Virus record (IMG/VR): IMGVR_UViG_3300044971_003100
Span: 1 to 64,000 of that record
Reading direction: 5' to 3' (one strand)
DNA from: a virus
DNA: 64,000 bases
Shown here: one piece after another, positions 37,890 through 46,349 of the stretch
Position numbering within the stretch: the stretch's first letter is position 1
Layout of the letters: each line of letters begins with the position of its first letter
Notes under the pieces: model-generated
Databases searched by the model: none
The model's input: the letters and a program-made list of their open reading frames with translations, nothing else
Told to the model about the DNA's origin: nothing
Program-made: the position numbers and the translations under genes

Positions 37890-38313
37890 TTTGTGCCGCC
37901 AGGCAGGCCTCGATGATGTCAGACTTTGTTGCATACTGCTTGAATTCGACGCCCTTGCTTTGAGCAAAGACAATCAGCTCTGCTTTTGTCATTTGATCAA
38001 TCCCCTTGACCTGTTCCTCCTCTTCGATTAGCTCTTCCTCGGTTGATTCAAATGGGATAGCTTCTTCGAGCGATTCGGGCACCGTGCTGGCGACATGCTC
38101 CGGTGCTAGAGCTTCTGGTTGCGAGGAGATTTCCTGCTCCTGTGTCCATCCATCGGCGATCAGTTCGCGCATATGCACCGTATAATATGCCGCCTTGCGG
38201 CGAGAGCCTTTCACAAAATAGACAGGCCGATTGTTAAGATGCATGACCGTAGCACGAACACTAGTATTATTCCTAGGCTCACGAGTTACCTGGCCTGAGT
38301 GATCTGATTGCAT
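37882..38313 (-). CDS. Protein with C-terminal SAP/HeH-like domain
   Basis: 143 residues from the ATG that follows the terminator T run. The N-terminal part has RPVYFVKGSRRKAAYYTVHM, the middle is Glu-rich (EEELIEEEEQVKG), the end is a small helix-extended-loop-helix: MTKAELIVFAQSKGVEFKQY, ATKSDIIEACLA. Such domains are found in phage structural and Rho-like proteins. Function unknown. Confidence 0.75.
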   Translation of the reverse strand: MQSDHSGQVTREPRNNTSVRATVMHLNNRPVYFVKGSRRKAAYYTVHMRELIADGWTQEQEISSQPEALAPEHVASTVPESLEEAIPFESTEEELIEEEEQVKGIDQMTKAELIVFAQSKGVEFKQYATKSDIIEACLAAQNG

Positions 38314-38314
38314 T

Positions 38315-38337
38315 AAAAAGCGCCCCCGGAGGGGCGC
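38315..38337 (-). terminator. Intrinsic terminator flush with the next start codon
   Basis: GCGCCCC (38320-38326) and GGGGCGC (38331-38337), loop CGGA, then five T on the minus strand and the ATG at 38313 one base later. Confidence 0.8.
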
Positions 38338-38354
38338 CATCCGCAACGGCATTA

Positions 38355-38705
38355 TCAGCCGACGTTGTCCACGGCGTCGATGTAGCAGGCAACCAGGGTT
38401 GCGGTGCCACCGAGATCGTAGTCAACGTTGTTGTTAGCGTCGCACAGCGAACCACGGATATGGGCGATGCCAACGCCGTTGACATCCAGGTCGTTGGCGT
38501 TGAAAACAACAGACTCACCACCCACGTTGACGGTGATCTTGTTGGTACCACCATTGTCAATGCCACCGGCACCGATAACCACCACGCGAATAGTTTTGAT
38601 GGTCTTCAGGTCGAGACCTGCGGCGGTCGGGGTGGCGGTCACTGCCATGGCAGCATCCAGGTCAAACTTCTCGCGGGGAAAAACACCAGTAGAACGTTGA
38701 GCCAT
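38355..38705 (-). CDS. Putative virion protein, tandem paralog A
   Basis: 116 residues. Shares the first 17 residues (MAQRSTGVFPREKFDLD) and the last seven (DAVDNVG) with the paralog at 38796, plus a middle core with VNGVGIAHIRGS. Beta-rich, Gly/Asn/Asp content typical of phage surface proteins; a capsid decoration or fibre base is possible. GGAGA lies before the ATG. Confidence 0.8.
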   Translation of the reverse strand: MAQRSTGVFPREKFDLDAAMAVTATPTAAGLDLKTIKTIRVVVIGAGGIDNGGTNKITVNVGGESVVFNANDLDVNGVGIAHIRGSLCDANNNVDYDLGGTATLVACYIDAVDNVG

Positions 38706-38747
38706 GATAATCTCCTAGAAAGAAAGAAAGGGAATGAAGGTAAACAG

Positions 38748-38779
38748 AATCCGCCTCGTGGAGTAGTGACGCGATTCCT
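38748..38779 (-). repeat. 32-bp leader repeat, copy 1
   Basis: Matches 39179-39210 at 30 of 32 positions. It lies in the 5' leader of paralog A and can form a small hairpin (AATCGC / GCGGATT). The similarity extends into the AATAGG segment before it. Confidence 0.75.
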
Positions 38780-38795
38780 AATTTAGAGTACCTAT

Positions 38796-39155
38796 TCAGC
38801 CGACGTTGTCGACAGCATCCAGGTAAACCGCCTCTGCGGAAGCTCCGTTGTAATAGTCCCACGATGTTCCGTTTTGGCCATCTTCGATGCTGGACCCACG
38901 AACGTGAGCAATTCCGACACCATTGGCGTCGATGTCTTCACCATAAAAGACCGTTTGCTTGCCGCCAGTGCTGACGCGGATGTAGCCGCCTTCACCGCCT
39001 TCTCCAAGACCGTCTGCCCCGAGGACAATAATCCTCCAGGTGTTAACGCTGTTCAGGGGGATCGGCGACTGCGTGGTGTTATCCCACTGCACTTCCATTG
39101 CGGAATCCAGGTCAAACTTTTCCCTGGGGAAGACACCGGTAGAGCGTTGAGCCAT
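38796..39155 (-). CDS. Putative virion protein, tandem paralog B
   Basis: 119 residues, paralog of the protein at 38355 with the same N- and C-terminal tags. Core: RIIVLGADGLGEGGEGGYIR, VSTGGKQTVFYGEDIDANGV, GIAHVRGSS. Beta-rich. Tandem duplication with diverged cores suggests two surface variants. Confidence 0.8.
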   Translation of the reverse strand: MAQRSTGVFPREKFDLDSAMEVQWDNTTQSPIPLNSVNTWRIIVLGADGLGEGGEGGYIRVSTGGKQTVFYGEDIDANGVGIAHVRGSSIEDGQNGTSWDYYNGASAEAVYLDAVDNVG

Positions 39156-39178
39156 GATAATTTCCTAGAATAGAACAA

Positions 39179-39210
39179 AATCCGCCCCGTGGAGTAGTGG
39201 CGCGATTCCT
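39179..39210 (-). repeat. 32-bp leader repeat, copy 2
   Basis: Second copy of the leader element, before paralog B. A TATAAC at about 39216 could be its -10. Confidence 0.75.
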
Positions 39211-39248
39211 GTTATATGCTTCCTATTTGAACAGCGCGTAAGGCGTTG

Positions 39249-39665
39249 TTACGAATGACTGAATAATCTATTGTCGCCGCCAAAATCAAGAAACAAGCTG
39301 TTGCCGCTATCGAGTGTTAAACTAGAACCGAAATCATACCACCCAATCAAGCGATCCTGATCGGAGCTGGAGTCATAAATCACAATATAGCGGAATGGCC
39401 CGCAGGTACCGGTGGCGGTAAATGTAACATCCGAAACAATTAACTTGTATGTACCACTGGTCTGACTGGAAGAAGTAACAGGTAAAGTTATTCCGCCGGC
39501 ATTGTATCCGCCACTTGGTGTAATCTCGGTAATATCAGAAAGTAGATTGTTTGATGTATTAGGGGCCGTGTTAGTAAAGGCCATCTTGATTACGGCCGTG
39601 GCAAAATTATGCTTGCCCTCGTAAACATTTTCCGCGAAACAATTGAACTTTTTGTAAGTGGCCAT
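39249..39665 (-). CDS. Phage virion structural protein
   Basis: 138 residues. MATYKKFNCFAENVYEGKHN, VIKMAFTNTAPNTSNNLLSD, GTYKLIVSDVTFTATGTCGP, FRYIVIYDSSSDQDRLIGWY match a common phage structural family (L-D-TEI--G-GY-AGG, then GPFRY--LY). It is related to the gene at 54053. Probably a fibre or neck-associated part. Confidence 0.82.
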   Translation of the reverse strand: MATYKKFNCFAENVYEGKHNFATAVIKMAFTNTAPNTSNNLLSDITEITPSGGYNAGGITLPVTSSSQTSGTYKLIVSDVTFTATGTCGPFRYIVIYDSSSDQDRLIGWYDFGSSLTLDSGNSLFLDFGGDNRLFSHS

Positions 39666-39671
39666 GGCGAT

Positions 39672-40466
39672 TTACACTAAAGGAAATGGTTCGGACGGTG
39701 GTGTGAACGTTCCCGTATAACGAGCTACGCCCTTGGTGATTCGAAACTCATCAATGTAGCCCTTGAAATTTTGTCCACTGGTGTGCGTCGAACTTGCGAT
39801 CCTTAATGCGTTCGAACTAGAATTTATGGAGCCGCCAATGGTAGCTGTTTTGTTTGATACGCCGTTTATGTAGCAAACTATATTAGAACCACTGCGCACA
39901 AATGCTACATGATTCCACTGCTGTTGAGGAAGATCAGTAGTGGAGAAATCACCAATGGAAATGTTGTTTATCCAGAGACCACCTCCACTGTGATATGGCC
40001 GGAACAACAGGCCGTTATGGTAATAACCAAGTTCAAAGACGGTCGGATATGAAGTCACTTGCGGACTGCTGCCCCACACCCAGCACTCTACTGTAAAATC
40101 TCCAGGAAAAGTAAAATCACTGGACCCACTGTATTCCAAGTAGGGACCACCGTTGGCAAAAAAGCTGGTGTCACCCTGTCTGGCTTGCGTATTTACAATA
40201 GTCGGACTGCCGACAAGTGTTGCGGTCTTGTTCCCTGAACTACGGTCTATGAAGGTACCGCTACCATTAGGGCCTTCCATGTCCAGCAGTAATACCACTG
40301 AACTAAAATAAGGATCTGGTGTTATGGCATCACTTGTCACCGCAGGGTTTGAACCCACCAGGGAATACGACCCAGGATCAAGCGCCAACCTGTACCTGTT
40401 TGTACGTTGAGCTTGGGGGCGACCTAGCGGGTATATCTGGCCAACAAGTGGAGTGTATGGTGCCAT
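39672..40466 (-). CDS. LamG/concanavalin-like fibre protein
   Basis: 264 residues. N-terminal VGQIYPLG and LALDPGSYSLVGSNPAVT segments, then a LamG-like jelly roll: VVLLLDMEGPNGSGTFIDRS, FTFPGDFTVECWVWGSSPQV, QWNHVAFVRSGSNIVCYING, FKGYIDEFRITKGVARYTG. Such domains bind sugars or proteins at the host surface. Confidence 0.88.
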   Translation of the reverse strand: MAPYTPLVGQIYPLGRPQAQRTNRYRLALDPGSYSLVGSNPAVTSDAITPDPYFSSVVLLLDMEGPNGSGTFIDRSSGNKTATLVGSPTIVNTQARQGDTSFFANGGPYLEYSGSSDFTFPGDFTVECWVWGSSPQVTSYPTVFELGYYHNGLLFRPYHSGGGLWINNISIGDFSTTDLPQQQWNHVAFVRSGSNIVCYINGVSNKTATIGGSINSSSNALRIASSTHTSGQNFKGYIDEFRITKGVARYTGTFTPPSEPFPLV

Positions 40467-40648
40467 CAGACTAATCCGAGGGGCCAGATCTGACCGACCA
40501 AGGGAAGTTCAGGGGGGGCACCCATTGTTATCTTGGTTGATAACGAGGCACTTATTGTCTTGACTCTGATCGCATTAACAGAAACTGCGGTCAGTTGGTT
40601 TGAGACATTCTGGTTAACGGATGGGCCGGAGATGTTGAATATCGCCAT
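40466..40648 (-). CDS. Small virion-associated protein (60 aa)
   Basis: MAIFNISGPSVNQNVSNQLT, then PPELPLVGQIWPLGLV. The VGQIWPLG end matches the VGQIYPLG start of the LamG protein, suggesting a shared anchor motif. Starts in a TGATG overlap. Confidence 0.7.
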   Translation of the reverse strand: MAIFNISGPSVNQNVSNQLTAVSVNAIRVKTISASLSTKITMGAPPELPLVGQIWPLGLV

Positions 40649-41694
40649 CACACCACCCTCGCCAGGAACACAGGTGAGGCCCCGTCATTAACGGCGCCAT
40701 TGTTTTCATAGGTTACGGTTTCCCATTCCTCGACACCCGAACTGACGACAAATGTATCAAGCAGGGTGATATTGTTATTGGCGTAGTGCATGTACATGCC
40801 AAAATCAGCAGCCAGTGGGGTCGATGCAAATGCCGACCACGGCACCCCCGAGCAAATTGGGACGTAGTCCGAGGTAAAGGCTGGGTTGGTGCTGGAAAAT
40901 CCTATGGGCAGGAGGGTGCAGGCGAGATAACCACTACCCATGTTTGAATAGTTAGGACCTGCCGAGTTATTCTGATACCCCAGGGCGCCATAAGAGTGGG
41001 TATAAAAGTTTATATTGTGGAAAATACCATTTCCGCTGCCACTGCCGGGACTTCCTCTTAGTGCGTAACCCGTAAGCAGTGATCTGCGTATGTTCTCGGG
41101 CATCCTGAAGCTTAAGAATCCACTCCTATTAGAGACGAAGGTATACAACTCGATAAATCCGCTGACAATTCCCTTGTTAAGATCCAGCCAAGAGTAGAGC
41201 GAGGTGTTTGCATGCAGTATGGTAAAGGGTCGGCTACGAGAAGTACCTGAGTGGTACAACATAAACCAACTCTGGTTAACATCAGCACCCGATGTATACC
41301 GAACGAGCCTTAACTCGGCTCCGGCGTTCGTGTTAAGCTCGATCCTGCTAGTAAACAGAAGGCTGCCTACGGTATAAACACTGTTGGGCAGTACGTGGTA
41401 ATCGAGAGACTGAGTTCCAGTGGGGACATGGTTGGTTGCATCCCACCCGCTGCACACAGACACCCCGACCCAGGTTGTCCCCTCAAAGTAAAAAACGTAG
41501 TAGGTTTTTCCGTAGGTCTTTGTGGGGTCGTAATCCACCTCCAGTACTCTGACCGGAAAATTATTTGAGTTGTTGAATGAGTCGTACCACTCGGTCATCA
41601 ACCCAGCGTCGATGAACGCCGACCGGTAAATACCAGTCAGTTGTGAGGCTGTCCAGCCTGCCGAGAGCGTGTAGGTTTGCTTGGTAACAGCCAT
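40648..41694 (-). CDS. Large virion/tail-fibre protein
   Basis: 348 residues. Beta-rich, aromatic (TYGKTYYVFYFEGTTWVGVS, FTILHANTSLYSWLDLNKGI, MHYANNNITLLDTFVVSSGV). No named domain. It lies between other fibre genes with 1-2 bp joints, so it is probably a surface protein. Confidence 0.75.
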   Translation of the reverse strand: MAVTKQTYTLSAGWTASQLTGIYRSAFIDAGLMTEWYDSFNNSNNFPVRVLEVDYDPTKTYGKTYYVFYFEGTTWVGVSVCSGWDATNHVPTGTQSLDYHVLPNSVYTVGSLLFTSRIELNTNAGAELRLVRYTSGADVNQSWFMLYHSGTSRSRPFTILHANTSLYSWLDLNKGIVSGFIELYTFVSNRSGFLSFRMPENIRRSLLTGYALRGSPGSGSGNGIFHNINFYTHSYGALGYQNNSAGPNYSNMGSGYLACTLLPIGFSSTNPAFTSDYVPICSGVPWSAFASTPLAADFGMYMHYANNNITLLDTFVVSSGVEEWETVTYENNGAVNDGASPVFLARVV

Positions 41695-41696
41695 GA

Positions 41697-42851
41697 TCAG
41701 GATTCCAGAGTCAGAACAGTAAAGTCGATTTCTATTGCCTGTGCAGAGTCATCCAGGTTTTTGACCCGCACATAAGCATTCCCAGATGTTCCCTGTACCA
41801 CTGGTACCGGGGAAAACCTGATGGTTTGAGGGGATGCAACAGTTGCCAATTCGGCATAGTAATCATTTCCCGACCCAGGAGGAATTCCCCCAGGGGCGGT
41901 TCTGGTATCGGCAGCTCTAGCGGTAGATGTTCCGTAAACACGAATCCATGCGGGCGTAGATGCGCCAATCGCCAGCAGGTTAAATACATTGCCACCCGCC
42001 AGGGTGATGTCATCGTAGTCCCCGGCAGCAAGTAGTGGCGTGGTATAAGACAGGGTTGTGGAGCCTAGCGATCCACCACCACCACCACCTCCTCCTCCAT
42101 CTTGGCCACGCGCCGCGAGCTTGGTCCAGAAAGTTCCCTCGGATGGCGTGTCACCGACGTTGCCACCATTGGCGTTGATCCGGTACCAGGTCTCCCCGTC
42201 ATAGGTCGCAACATCGCCGACTGCGTAGTCCAGGCCACCGTTATACGATCCCCGGAAGTTCCAGAGTGCGTCGGCACCTGGGTCGCCGGTCATACCAACG
42301 CCAGTTGCACCAACAGCGCCCGTAGCGCCAGTAACACCAGCAACACCCGTGGCACCAGTTACGCCGACGCCGGTAGCTCCGGTCACGCCAACGCCGGTTG
42401 CACCAGTGGGACCCGCGACGCCTGTAGCACCTGTAGTACCTTGAACACCTGTTGCTCCCGTAATTCCAACAACTCCTGTGGCACCTGTTATTCCTACACC
42501 TGTGGCACCTGTTGGTCCTGTGATTCCCACACCAGTGGCACCCGTGACTCCCGCTATGCCAGTAGCGCCAGCGTCACCCGTAACACCAGTGGCTCCAGTG
42601 ATACCAGTGGCACCGGTGACACCAGTAACGCCGGTCACGCCCACGTCGCCGGTAGGCCCGACAGAGCCGGTTGCCCCCTGGGCACCAGTAGACCCCATCA
42701 CGCCGGTTGCACCCTGTACGCCAGTGGGCCCAGAAGCACCCTGTGGGCCTTGCGGGCCAACGTCAGAAATCGTTACTGTTTCAACAACGGCATCAGCGCC
42801 AACTGCAACAGCAGCGACATTGGTGACAATTTGTACGGTAATATCGGGCAT
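41697..42851 (-). CDS. Collagen-like tail-fibre protein (384 aa)
   Basis: N-terminal [20 protein letters not shown], then about 150 residues of Gly-X-Y repeats ([19 protein letters not shown]), a [17 protein letters not shown] carbohydrate-binding-like patch with a Gly9 stretch, and a beta C-terminal domain. Threonine fills most Y positions. It would form a triple helix fibre shaft. Confidence 0.85.
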   Translation of the reverse strand: MPDITVQIVTNVAAVAVGADAVVETVTISDVGPQGPQGASGPTGVQGATGVMGSTGAQGATGSVGPTGDVGVTGVTGVTGATGITGATGVTGDAGATGIAGVTGATGVGITGPTGATGVGITGATGVVGITGATGVQGTTGATGVAGPTGATGVGVTGATGVGVTGATGVAGVTGATGAVGATGVGMTGDPGADALWNFRGSYNGGLDYAVGDVATYDGETWYRINANGGNVGDTPSEGTFWTKLAARGQDGGGGGGGGGSLGSTTLSYTTPLLAAGDYDDITLAGGNVFNLLAIGASTPAWIRVYGTSTARAADTRTAPGGIPPGSGNDYYAELATVASPQTIRFSPVPVVQGTSGNAYVRVKNLDDSAQAIEIDFTVLTLES

Positions 42852-43183
42852 CAGCCTGCATCCTCTGGAGCGGTTAAACCAGGATCAATGGAAACAGAGC
42901 CTTCCAGCCAGTAATCCCTGCTGTTATCTGCGTATTCAACCATTAAATCCCAAACAGCTCCTTTCCTGAGTGGCGTCGTATCTTCCCAGCTTAGTGCCAT
43001 CAAAAACTCACCAGTGGCGGCATTCGTTATCGTTATTTCAAAATCAGCTATTTTCTTTCGTCTTTTTAGTGAGTCCCAGATCTGTGCGTAAACAGCATGG
43101 CCACTCAGGTCGATACCAAGAGTGATTTGGCGCTCAAAGGTTGCCCTTTGATGGACTGTAATATCGTATCGACCTGGAACCAC
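42851..43183 (-). CDS. Tail fibre-associated beta protein (110 aa)
   Basis: [40 protein letters not shown], then [20 protein letters not shown]: Ig-like, similar to small baseplate or fibre-attachment proteins I recall. Its stop overlaps the next start. Confidence 0.75.
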   Translation of the reverse strand: MVPGRYDITVHQRATFERQITLGIDLSGHAVYAQIWDSLKRRKKIADFEITITNAATGEFLMALSWEDTTPLRKGAVWDLMVEYADNSRDYWLEGSVSIDPGLTAPEDAG

Positions 43184-43244
43184 AGAAATATTTCAACTAG
43201 ATTAGTTTACCGTATAGCCAGTTACTTTCAATTCTAACCAGTAG

Positions 43245-44843
43245 TTATGGCTTTTTGAATATCATTGCATTTTGAACAAACCATCCCATATGGTAACCGT
43301 TTGATAAATACTCGATCATTTCAGTTTCAAGCTTTTCGTCACGCACAAGACCATTGGCTTCCAACAGTTCCTGCCAGAATTCCTTTGGTTGGCAGTTAAC
43401 ATGTCCGACGCCGCCTTGACCTGGGTGGGCTGCAGACCATATCAAGATACCCGGTCTCCTGACGCTATCGCATACAGAGCGAGCAACCTCTGCCGATAGT
43501 TCCTTGTCAATATGTTCGGCGACCTCAAGACATAGCACCAATTCTGCCGTCGCCTTGCTGTCAAACATGCTACGTCGATACAGATGCGGTATGCTGTCGA
43601 CGCGTTCATCGATATCAATACCAACGGCTTCCAATCCGAGATTACGAAGTGAGCGAACATACGTCCCTGGACCGCATCCAATATCCAGGCAATGGACTGG
43701 ACCGATGTTTTCTTTTATCCATGCCGCCAGGCGATCAGCAAAGGGCTTTTCTTCTGTTTCGATTTCCGTATAGTTGAAATAACTTACTTCGTACCATCCC
43801 TTACGATACAGATCATTTATTTGCCTGAAGATTTTGTCGTATTTGGCACCACACGCTTCCAGGCTGTATTTGGCACGGGCGGTATCGGCGATAAACTTCC
43901 TGTCCAGGTCGCCAACCGCATCGGCTGCTTCCAACCAGTCCTGCAGGGTGTGACAACGGAAACCCATCCCCGGCTGCACGGTTTCCGTCATCGCCCCGTA
44001 ATCCACTGAGATGACAGGCGTCCCACACAACATTGCCTCAACGGCCATGCCACAAAATGGCTCAGTAAATACCGTTGGTGCAAGCAGCGCCCTGGCACCA
44101 CCCAAGAAGTTACTGCGGGCACGACCACTCAGGGGGCCTTTGTATTCGATGTTGGGATGAGCCCACTTGTCTGGGCTCCCTTGGCCGTGCAGGACGATTG
44201 GATACCTCAGGTAGTCAGCCATGGCACGCAACGTATCCATGCCCTTCAGGCTGGTGATACGTCCCAAGAACGCGTAGTATTGACCAGGCTCGTAGTTCGG
44301 ATCCCAATCATCCAAGTCGTAGTAATTTGGTACAACCCATTCATAGTTGCGACCATTTCTGTTTTCCTTGCCCTGATGGTAGTGCATCCAGGCATAGCTT
44401 TCAAATATCCTGAAGCTGGATGGCATCAGCGTCGGATATCCAATACCGGTTTCTACATGTTGGTTATCGGGGAATTCTTCCATCAGGCGCTGGTGGGCGT
44501 GGCCAAACGGATGACACACGATGTCCTGAGGTTGAATGCGTTCCCTGAGTTCATCAACCAGGCGAGATTCAAAAGCAGTATGTCCAGCGCTTCCTATAGT
44601 GGCATCGTCGCCATAAAAGTCAGTTGACTTGCGTGATCCATACAGTGCATCAAACTCACTGGCATTCAGTATTTGCACGTGTTCGTCCGCCGTGCTTTCA
44701 CTGCCTTCGTTGCTGTATTCAATGACATGATGACCATATTTTTGCATCATCTTGGGAAAGCGCAGCGCTTTACCGGTAAAGGCGCAGTGGCTAAATGATG
44801 CTTTATGCTTGGTGTGGAATATGCCGACCAAATGTAAGCGCAT
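43245..44843 (-). CDS. Glycosyltransferase-methyltransferase fusion
   Basis: 532 residues. N-terminal ~340: GT4/GT-B glycosyltransferase with AFLGRITSLKGMDTLRAMAD and FTEPFCGMAVEAMLCGTPVI, then SVDYGAMTETV (nucleotide-sugar binding). C-terminal ~180: class I SAM methyltransferase with VHCLDIGCGPGTYVRSLRNL and ELVLCLEVAEHI. It may add a (methylated) sugar to a phage or host glycan, or to the Thr-rich fibres coded beside it. Fused single chain without frame break. Confidence 0.9.
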   Translation of the reverse strand: MRLHLVGIFHTKHKASFSHCAFTGKALRFPKMMQKYGHHVIEYSNEGSESTADEHVQILNASEFDALYGSRKSTDFYGDDATIGSAGHTAFESRLVDELRERIQPQDIVCHPFGHAHQRLMEEFPDNQHVETGIGYPTLMPSSFRIFESYAWMHYHQGKENRNGRNYEWVVPNYYDLDDWDPNYEPGQYYAFLGRITSLKGMDTLRAMADYLRYPIVLHGQGSPDKWAHPNIEYKGPLSGRARSNFLGGARALLAPTVFTEPFCGMAVEAMLCGTPVISVDYGAMTETVQPGMGFRCHTLQDWLEAADAVGDLDRKFIADTARAKYSLEACGAKYDKIFRQINDLYRKGWYEVSYFNYTEIETEEKPFADRLAAWIKENIGPVHCLDIGCGPGTYVRSLRNLGLEAVGIDIDERVDSIPHLYRRSMFDSKATAELVLCLEVAEHIDKELSAEVARSVCDSVRRPGILIWSAAHPGQGGVGHVNCQPKEFWQELLEANGLVRDEKLETEMIEYLSNGYHMGWFVQNAMIFKKP

Positions 44844-44934
44844 GCGCTGGTCTGAATCTGGTTACAGTGTAGCGGATGGCGACTATACTGCGGTAACTGG
44901 CTGTCACCGCAGTTTTTGCATCAGGCTTTCCGGC

Positions 44935-45879
44935 TTACCACGAGTGAATCAGCACTAGGCCGGGGCCGCCGTTGCCGCCCGCGCCACCGCCGCCTGTTGT
45001 TCCACCAGCGCCGCCACCGCCACCGCCGGAGCCAGGCCCGCCGGTGCCGCCGTGACCGCCGAGCGCATTGCCGCTATTGGAGCCGCCGCCACTTCCACCA
45101 CAAGACAGCAGGGGAGTATGTCGCCGGTGCCCAGGAGAGCCGTTGCCCGCGGTTGCGCCAGCGGCGCCTCCTGATAATGCTGTGAAAAGGATTAAAGTAT
45201 CAAATTGAAGGGAGGGCGCTGCGATAGCGCCGCCCGCGCCAGTTGAACCCCCACCTCCTCCAGCACCGCCAGATAAAAGTATCCCGGTTGTGGGATAGGT
45301 AATTGAGGCACCTGCTCCGTTAGCAACTGCGCCGCCTGCAGCACCATTCTGTCCAGCGAAGCTAGTAAAAATTCCTAGCGAGGCCATGCGGCAACTACCA
45401 GCTACCGTAATAGCGCTGCCCGCGCTGCCGCCGCCGCCGACAACTGTTGCACTTGCTGCGCCACCCGGACTTCCGTTATTCCCGACACAAACGTTGTAAA
45501 AAGCCGTATTGATGGGAGCTATGGAGACAATACTGTTCGAGCCATTTACTCCAGCATTACTGGTAGTTGTTGAAGACGCGCCTCCTCTTCCTCCAGCTCC
45601 AGGCTGAACGTACAAAATATCAGGCAATAGTGCGGCCGGAATTAGCGTGGTTGAAACGCTGCCACTTCCACCACCACCGCCTCCTCCCCTGGCGGTATTG
45701 GTAGCGCTTGGAAATCCACTGCTACCACCACCACCAGGGCCAATGCACATGATGTGAATCATGCTAATCCCGGCAGGTTTCTCCCAAGTCAGCCAGTTCT
45801 CGTTGGTAGTGTAAGAAGAACCCGGAAAAGCGCTCAAGTAACCTGTTTGAGCTTTTGGAATGTCAAATAGGTTGAGCAT
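44935..45879 (-). CDS. Glycine-rich tail adhesin-like protein
   Basis: 314 residues. N-terminal ENWLTWEKPAGISMIHIMCI leading into GPGGGGSSGF, a start common in phage Gly-rich fibre tips. The rest has runs of Gly (GGAGGGGGSTGAGGA, GSGGGGGGAGGTTGGG). Such proteins resemble T2-type receptor-binding adhesins with polyglycine helices. Likely host-contact part. Confidence 0.8.
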   Translation of the reverse strand: MLNLFDIPKAQTGYLSAFPGSSYTTNENWLTWEKPAGISMIHIMCIGPGGGGSSGFPSATNTARGGGGGGGSGSVSTTLIPAALLPDILYVQPGAGGRGGASSTTTSNAGVNGSNSIVSIAPINTAFYNVCVGNNGSPGGAASATVVGGGGSAGSAITVAGSCRMASLGIFTSFAGQNGAAGGAVANGAGASITYPTTGILLSGGAGGGGGSTGAGGAIAAPSLQFDTLILFTALSGGAAGATAGNGSPGHRRHTPLLSCGGSGGGSNSGNALGGHGGTGGPGSGGGGGGAGGTTGGGGAGGNGGPGLVLIHSW

Positions 45880-46331
45880 TAGTAGTTACCCCCGATTACA
45901 ACTGCGTGCCAGTTGGCGTTGGTGGTTTGAGCAACGGACTGGGTTACTAAGATGTACCTGCTGGTCGGGATTGCAAAATTCAAAGGAATTTCAATCGGGT
46001 ATGGTGCTGCTGTGACCAGCGTAATTGTTTGCGGTGCGGCATGGACTTGAGCGATCAAGTCAGTGTTGGCTGAAGTTGTCGCACCAGTGTTGATGGTGGA
46101 CAAATACACCTGCAATGTTGTGGCGACGGGAGAGATAACACCAGTGGTTGAAACGAAGGAGAAGCGGATCTTTTGCAGATAGGAGCCGTCTGCGCCGGAA
46201 GTGAACGCCAGGAAGCAGTTGGTCCCGATGGTGCCGGGGGCGCTGGTGTTGACGTTTGCAACCGTGTTTGTGATGTCAGCGCCTGAGACGTTGGGGGTCA
46301 GCGTCCAGATCGGTGAGGTGTTTGCGGCCAT
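45879..46331 (-). CDS. Virion structural protein (150 aa)
   Basis: Beta-rich, Thr/Asn-rich: TNCFLAFTSGADGSYLQKIR, FSFVSTTGVISPVATTLQVY, then YILVTQSVAQTTNANWHAVV. Seen as a fibre-associated part by context. Stop overlaps the next start. Confidence 0.75.
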   Translation of the reverse strand: MAANTSPIWTLTPNVSGADITNTVANVNTSAPGTIGTNCFLAFTSGADGSYLQKIRFSFVSTTGVISPVATTLQVYLSTINTGATTSANTDLIAQVHAAPQTITLVTAAPYPIEIPLNFAIPTSRYILVTQSVAQTTNANWHAVVIGGNY

Positions 46332-46349
46332 GATGACTACAGGCGGGGG

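Noticed and set aside
42300-42750. Tandem short repeats that could look like CRISPR
   Set aside because: They are in-frame collagen codons without spacers; no CRISPR array is seen in the window.
42102-42914. 270-codon plus-strand frame rich in Ser/Thr/Cys/Asn
   Set aside because: It is the antisense of the Gly-X-Y repeats of the collagen-like gene; repetitive DNA keeps several frames open.
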